Positions 61,397 to 64,000 of a DNA stretch of 64,000 nt are shown piece by piece (position 1 is the first letter of the stretch; each line of letters starts with the position of its first letter). Made by a program: the position numbers and the translations under genes. Source of the DNA: Pseudomonas amygdali (GTDB lineage: Bacteria > Pseudomonadota > Gammaproteobacteria > Pseudomonadales > Pseudomonadaceae); the NCBI RefSeq assembly GCF_002699855.1, contig NZ_LKBW01000266.1, positions 1 through 64,000 on the forward strand, read 5' to 3'. The notes under the pieces were generated by a model. It searched no databases. It was not told the DNA's origin and was given only the letters and a program-made list of their open reading frames with translations.

Positions 61397-62179
61397 ATGC
61401 GTAAACAATTGATGATCCCTGCTCTGCTGGCCATGAGTGTTGCCCTGGCAGCCTGTGCAACCAAGCCTAACCCTAATCTGGAACAGGCCCGCAGCAACTT
61501 CACCGCGCTGCAGACCAACCCGGAAGCTACCAAAGTCGCGGCGCTTGAAACCAAAGACGCCAGCGAATGGCTGGCCAAGGCAGAACAGGCTTTCCGTAAC
61601 GATGATGACGTCAAGAAAGTTGACCAACTGTCTTATCTGACCAACCAGCGCGTAGAGCTGGCCAAGCAGACCATCGCCCTGCGCACCTCCGAAGCTGCTC
61701 TGCAGAATGCTTCTGCCGACCGCGCCAAGGCACGCCTGGAAGCTCGTGATGCTCAGATCGCTGCGCTGAAGAACAGCCTGAACGCCAAGCAGACCGAACG
61801 CGGTACGCTGGTGACTTTCGGTGACGTGCTGTTCGACTACAACAAGGCCGATCTGAAGCCGACCGCTCAAGGCGACATCGGCAAGCTGGCTGCTTTCCTT
61901 CAGGAAAACCCTGATCGCAAAGTGATCGTTGAAGGCTACACCGACAGCACAGGTTCTGCTTCCTACAACCAGTCGCTTTCCGAGCGCCGCGCCAATTCGG
62001 TTCGCATGGCACTGGTACGTATGGGTGTAGATCCAGCACGCGTTGTGACCATGGGTTACGGCAAGGAATATCCGGTTGCTGACAACACCAGCAACTCGGG
62101 CCGTGCCATGAACCGTCGTGTGGAAGTCACCATCTCCAACGACAACCAGCCTGTTGCACCGCGCTCGTCGATGAAATAA
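61397..62179 (+). CDS. OmpA-family lipoprotein with DUF4398-like N-terminus
   Basis: A 260-residue lipoprotein with lipobox LAAC (Cys20), a helical DUF4398-like region (about 25-130) and a C-terminal OmpA peptidoglycan-binding domain (about 135-250). The latter includes FDYNKADLKP and GYTDSTGSASYNQSLSERRA with the Asp and Arg that bind diaminopimelate. It likely tethers the outer membrane to peptidoglycan. AAAGGA precedes the ATG. Confidence 0.92.
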   Translation: MRKQLMIPALLAMSVALAACATKPNPNLEQARSNFTALQTNPEATKVAALETKDASEWLAKAEQAFRNDDDVKKVDQLSYLTNQRVELAKQTIALRTSEAALQNASADRAKARLEARDAQIAALKNSLNAKQTERGTLVTFGDVLFDYNKADLKPTAQGDIGKLAAFLQENPDRKVIVEGYTDSTGSASYNQSLSERRANSVRMALVRMGVDPARVVTMGYGKEYPVADNTSNSGRAMNRRVEVTISNDNQPVAPRSSMK

Positions 62180-62199
62180 GCGACTGAGCCGCTGCACTG

Positions 62200-62232
62200 A
62201 AGCCCCGCCTGCGCATACAGGCGGGGCTTTTT
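62200..62232 (+). terminator. Terminator of the OmpA-like lipoprotein gene
   Basis: AAGCCCCGCCTG/CAGGCGGGGCTT form a perfect 12-bp stem with a 6-nt loop, followed by TTT. It lies 20 bases after the stop. Confidence 0.88.
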
Positions 62233-62256
62233 AATGCCGAAAATTTATCGCCTTGT

Positions 62257-62577
62257 TTATTGCTGTGGCGTCTGCTGGCCGATGCACCGCACCGCTTGCC
62301 TGTGGTCATCGATCAACACGCCCGACAAGCCCTTTCGCGATGTGTCGAACAGCACCAGCACGCCATCAACGCATTGCGCTACCTCGACAGCTGGCGTCGC
62401 GGCGATCTTATAGTCCTCGCCTGGCACGGTCTTGAGCAGAGTGAATTCGCCGAGCAGCAATGCATCCTCAGGCTTTGCGAAGTGCAGGTAGCCGTAAAAC
62501 CACAGACAGCCGACGGTGCCGATGACTGCACCGACAGCGCTGAGAATCATGCCGTTGACGTTACGGTCGCGGCTCAT
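62257..62577 (-). CDS. Small single-span membrane protein of unknown function
   Basis: A 106-residue protein with one hydrophobic segment (about 9-31, ILSAVGAVIGTVGCLWFYGYL) and a soluble remainder with two cysteines (Cys69, Cys98). The ATG at 62577 overlaps the stop of the hydrolase gene (ATGA), so the two are translated together. A longer frame on the same strand extends through the hydrolase gene and is a shadow. I recognise no family. Confidence 0.75.
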   Translation of the reverse strand: MSRDRNVNGMILSAVGAVIGTVGCLWFYGYLHFAKPEDALLLGEFTLLKTVPGEDYKIAATPAVEVAQCVDGVLVLFDTSRKGLSGVLIDDHRQAVRCIGQQTPQQ

Positions 62578-63494
62578 GGCGCTGGCGGTGTAGCAGGGGT
62601 CGGGTAGTCGGGCACTTGCGCAAGGCGACGCAGGCCATTGAAATGCGTCGGGTCGTCCAGATAGCGCAGCATCACCTGACGCCAGAGAGGGTCTGCGAAC
62701 GTCTGTACGTGCTCGCCACGGGTCAGTTGCAATACGCGCGGCGGAGGCGCTGCCTTGTACAGCTCGATACCGTTGGCGAGCGGCACCAGTGTGTCGTCCA
62801 TGCTGTGAAAGATCAGCATCGGTGTGCCGGCCAATCGTGGCAGGCCGTTGACGGCACTGTCGGCCTCCGGGATCAGCCAGGACAAGGGCGTCTTCAATGG
62901 CCAGGTCAGCCACGACTTGCTCAGCGAGTTTCGCGCGACGCTGCGATAGCTGGCCGGCACGCTGTCCAGCACCAACGCCTTGAGCCGCGAGCGCTCCTGC
63001 GGATGTTCTGACAAGTAGTGCACCGCCAGCGCTCCACCAATGCTTTGCCCCAGAACCACAAGGGGTTTGCCTTGCACTTGCGGTGCAGTGTTCAACCAGT
63101 CGAAAGCGGCCTGAACATCCTGATAGACCGCCGGCAGGCTCGGTTCGCCCTGCGACTCGCCATAGCCACGGTAATCCAGCATCAGCACCTGATAACCCTG
63201 CTCGGGCAACCACCAGACGCCACCAAGGTGCCAGGACAGATTGCCGCCGTTGCCATGCAGATGCAGCACCGTACCCTTGACCGGCACACCCTCTTTCGCG
63301 GGCAGCCACCAGCCATGCAGGCGCGTACCATCGGCGGCGGTGAGGTTCACATCCTGATACTGCAGTCGCGCCTTGTCGGGTGTGAACGGAACACCTTGCT
63401 CGGGATAGAACAACATCGAACTGCAACCGGTGAGTGCGAGGAACAGGGTGAAGATGCCGAGCAGTTTCAAATGGGGTTTCCTTGTTGTTTTCAT
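62574..63494 (-). CDS. Alpha/beta hydrolase lipoprotein
   Basis: A 306-residue protein with lipobox LTGC (Cys24), then an alpha/beta hydrolase domain: HGNGGN oxyanion motif at 80-85, nucleophile elbow GQSIGG (Ser151), an acidic residue in FHSMDDTLVP and a His in RGEHVQTF. It resembles the YfhR/BEM46-type hydrolases. Substrate unknown. The ATG at 63494 is preferred; a GTG at 63500 is possible. Confidence 0.87.
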   Translation of the reverse strand: MKTTRKPHLKLLGIFTLFLALTGCSSMLFYPEQGVPFTPDKARLQYQDVNLTAADGTRLHGWWLPAKEGVPVKGTVLHLHGNGGNLSWHLGGVWWLPEQGYQVLMLDYRGYGESQGEPSLPAVYQDVQAAFDWLNTAPQVQGKPLVVLGQSIGGALAVHYLSEHPQERSRLKALVLDSVPASYRSVARNSLSKSWLTWPLKTPLSWLIPEADSAVNGLPRLAGTPMLIFHSMDDTLVPLANGIELYKAAPPPRVLQLTRGEHVQTFADPLWRQVMLRYLDDPTHFNGLRRLAQVPDYPTPATPPAP

Positions 63495-63523
63495 CGCCAC
63501 ATCACTGCCGTGCTGGCGCAGAG

Positions 63524-63686
63524 CAATGGCACGATAGTTACAAGATTATCGTTCCTCACGCTCCAGCGTGGGAATGCCGTTCTGGACGCTCAGCGTCCGA
63601 TCCTAACTGTGCAGCGCGGCGCGGCGCAGATTTGAGACGCCGAGCGTCACCCACTGCGTGCCAACGCGAAGCATTGGCACGATAGT
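63524..63686. repeat. P. syringae-type intergenic palindromic repeat
   Basis: The segment is packed with short palindromes: ACGCTCCAGCGT (near 63560), GACGCTCAGCGTC (near 63588), GACGCCGAGCGTC, and GTGCCAA/TTGGCAC (63658-63678). Similar elements are scattered in P. syringae genomes (from memory). It is flanked by a 15-base direct repeat with one mismatch at 63524-63538 and 63672-63686. Confidence 0.65.
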
Positions 63687-63695
63687 CAGGTCGGC

Positions 63696-64000
63696 CTACA
63701 AAATATTCGAGTAGTCCGCTTCGATACGGTCCAGGCTCAGGTGGTTGAGGAAGTTGGAGAAGCACATCCAGGCCGACAGCGCGTTCATGTCACGGAACTG
63801 CTCAGGCAGGTATTTGGGTGCCACTACCAGTCCTTCATCTACCAGTTGGCGCAAGGTACGCATGTCTTCCAGCGTGGTCTTGCCGCAGAACAGCAGCGGC
63901 ACCTGTTCAAGCTTGCCCTTGCGCACGGCCAGCTGAATGTAGTTGTAGACCATGATGAAACCCTTCAGATAGGACAGGTCTTTAGTGAACGGCAAGCCGT
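63696..64000 (-). CDS. Unidentified protein, C-terminal part cut by the window end
   Basis: The frame is open to the end of the window, so the N-terminus lies outside. The visible about 100 residues include DLSYLKGFIMVYNYIQLAV, FCGKTTLEDMRTLRQLVDEG and MNALSAWMCFSNFLNHLSLDRIEADY. They look like a folded, mainly helical protein. I do not recognise the family. Confidence 0.65.
   Translation of the reverse strand, partial: GLPFTKDLSYLKGFIMVYNYIQLAVRKGKLEQVPLLFCGKTTLEDMRTLRQLVDEGLVVAPKYLPEQFRDMNALSAWMCFSNFLNHLSLDRIEADYSNIL

Noticed and set aside
62578..63426. Long frame on the minus strand overlapping the hydrolase gene
   Set aside because: Low-complexity Arg/Ala/Gly-rich translation in the shadow of the hydrolase; only its last 106 codons (from 62577) look real.

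Overview
This window looks like chromosomal DNA of a fluorescent Pseudomonas, most probably of the Pseudomonas syringae group. The gene order ispF-truD-surE-pcm-nlpD-rpoS-rsmZ, the block lpxD-fabZ-lpxA-lpxB-rnhB-dnaE-accA, the protein sequences and the intergenic palindromic repeats all point there. The species call rests on recognition, not on a database search. Most of the window is conserved core genome. I see no tRNA, rRNA, CRISPR array, prophage or insertion sequence.

Layout. 0-5.7 kb (minus strand): rsmZ, a Gac/Rsm regulatory RNA, lies downstream of rpoS; upstream follow nlpD, pcm, surE, truD and ispF, all tightly packed or overlapping. 5.7-8.8 kb: a glutathione-dependent formaldehyde detoxification pair (frmA, fghA) with a divergent LysR regulator. 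8.8-20.3 kb (minus): ispD, ftsB, eno, kdsA, pyrG, tilS, accA and dnaE. 20.3-35.1 kb (minus): an envelope and translation cluster of rnhB, lpxB, lpxA, fabZ, lpxD, skp, bamA, rseP, dxr, cdsA, uppS, frr, pyrH, tsf and rpsB. It links lipid A synthesis, outer-membrane protein assembly, phospholipid and undecaprenyl precursors, and ribosome function.

35.3-48.4 kb (mostly plus): map, glnD and the lysine/diaminopimelate genes dapC, dapD and dapE, interleaved with accessory genes. These include an astacin-like zinc metalloprotease with no visible signal peptide, a small unknown gene, a Spx/ArsC-like protein, and the csdA-csdE/tcdA set for sulfur transfer and ct6A tRNA modification. csdA-csdE carries two separate frame lesions. 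rlmA and a small acidic protein follow dapE. 48.6-64 kb: plsB, a decayed YbaY-like gene, a DUF4197 protein, rsmJ, several conserved unknowns, an extensin-like protein, a DUF72 protein, tsaB, adk, ppc, a pair of envelope lipoproteins (DUF4398 and OmpA-like), an alpha/beta hydrolase lipoprotein and an unidentified gene cut by the window end.

The points most worth a second look are: the extra T and the 8-bp tandem duplication in csdA-csdE; the intrinsic terminator that touches the ispF start codon; the metalloprotease gene inserted between dapC and the Spx/ArsC-like gene; the internally deleted YbaY-like gene; an orphan terminator upstream of dapE; and an AlgU-like promoter ahead of the lipoprotein pair. 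I did not find a clearly new multi-gene system, and I have not forced one.
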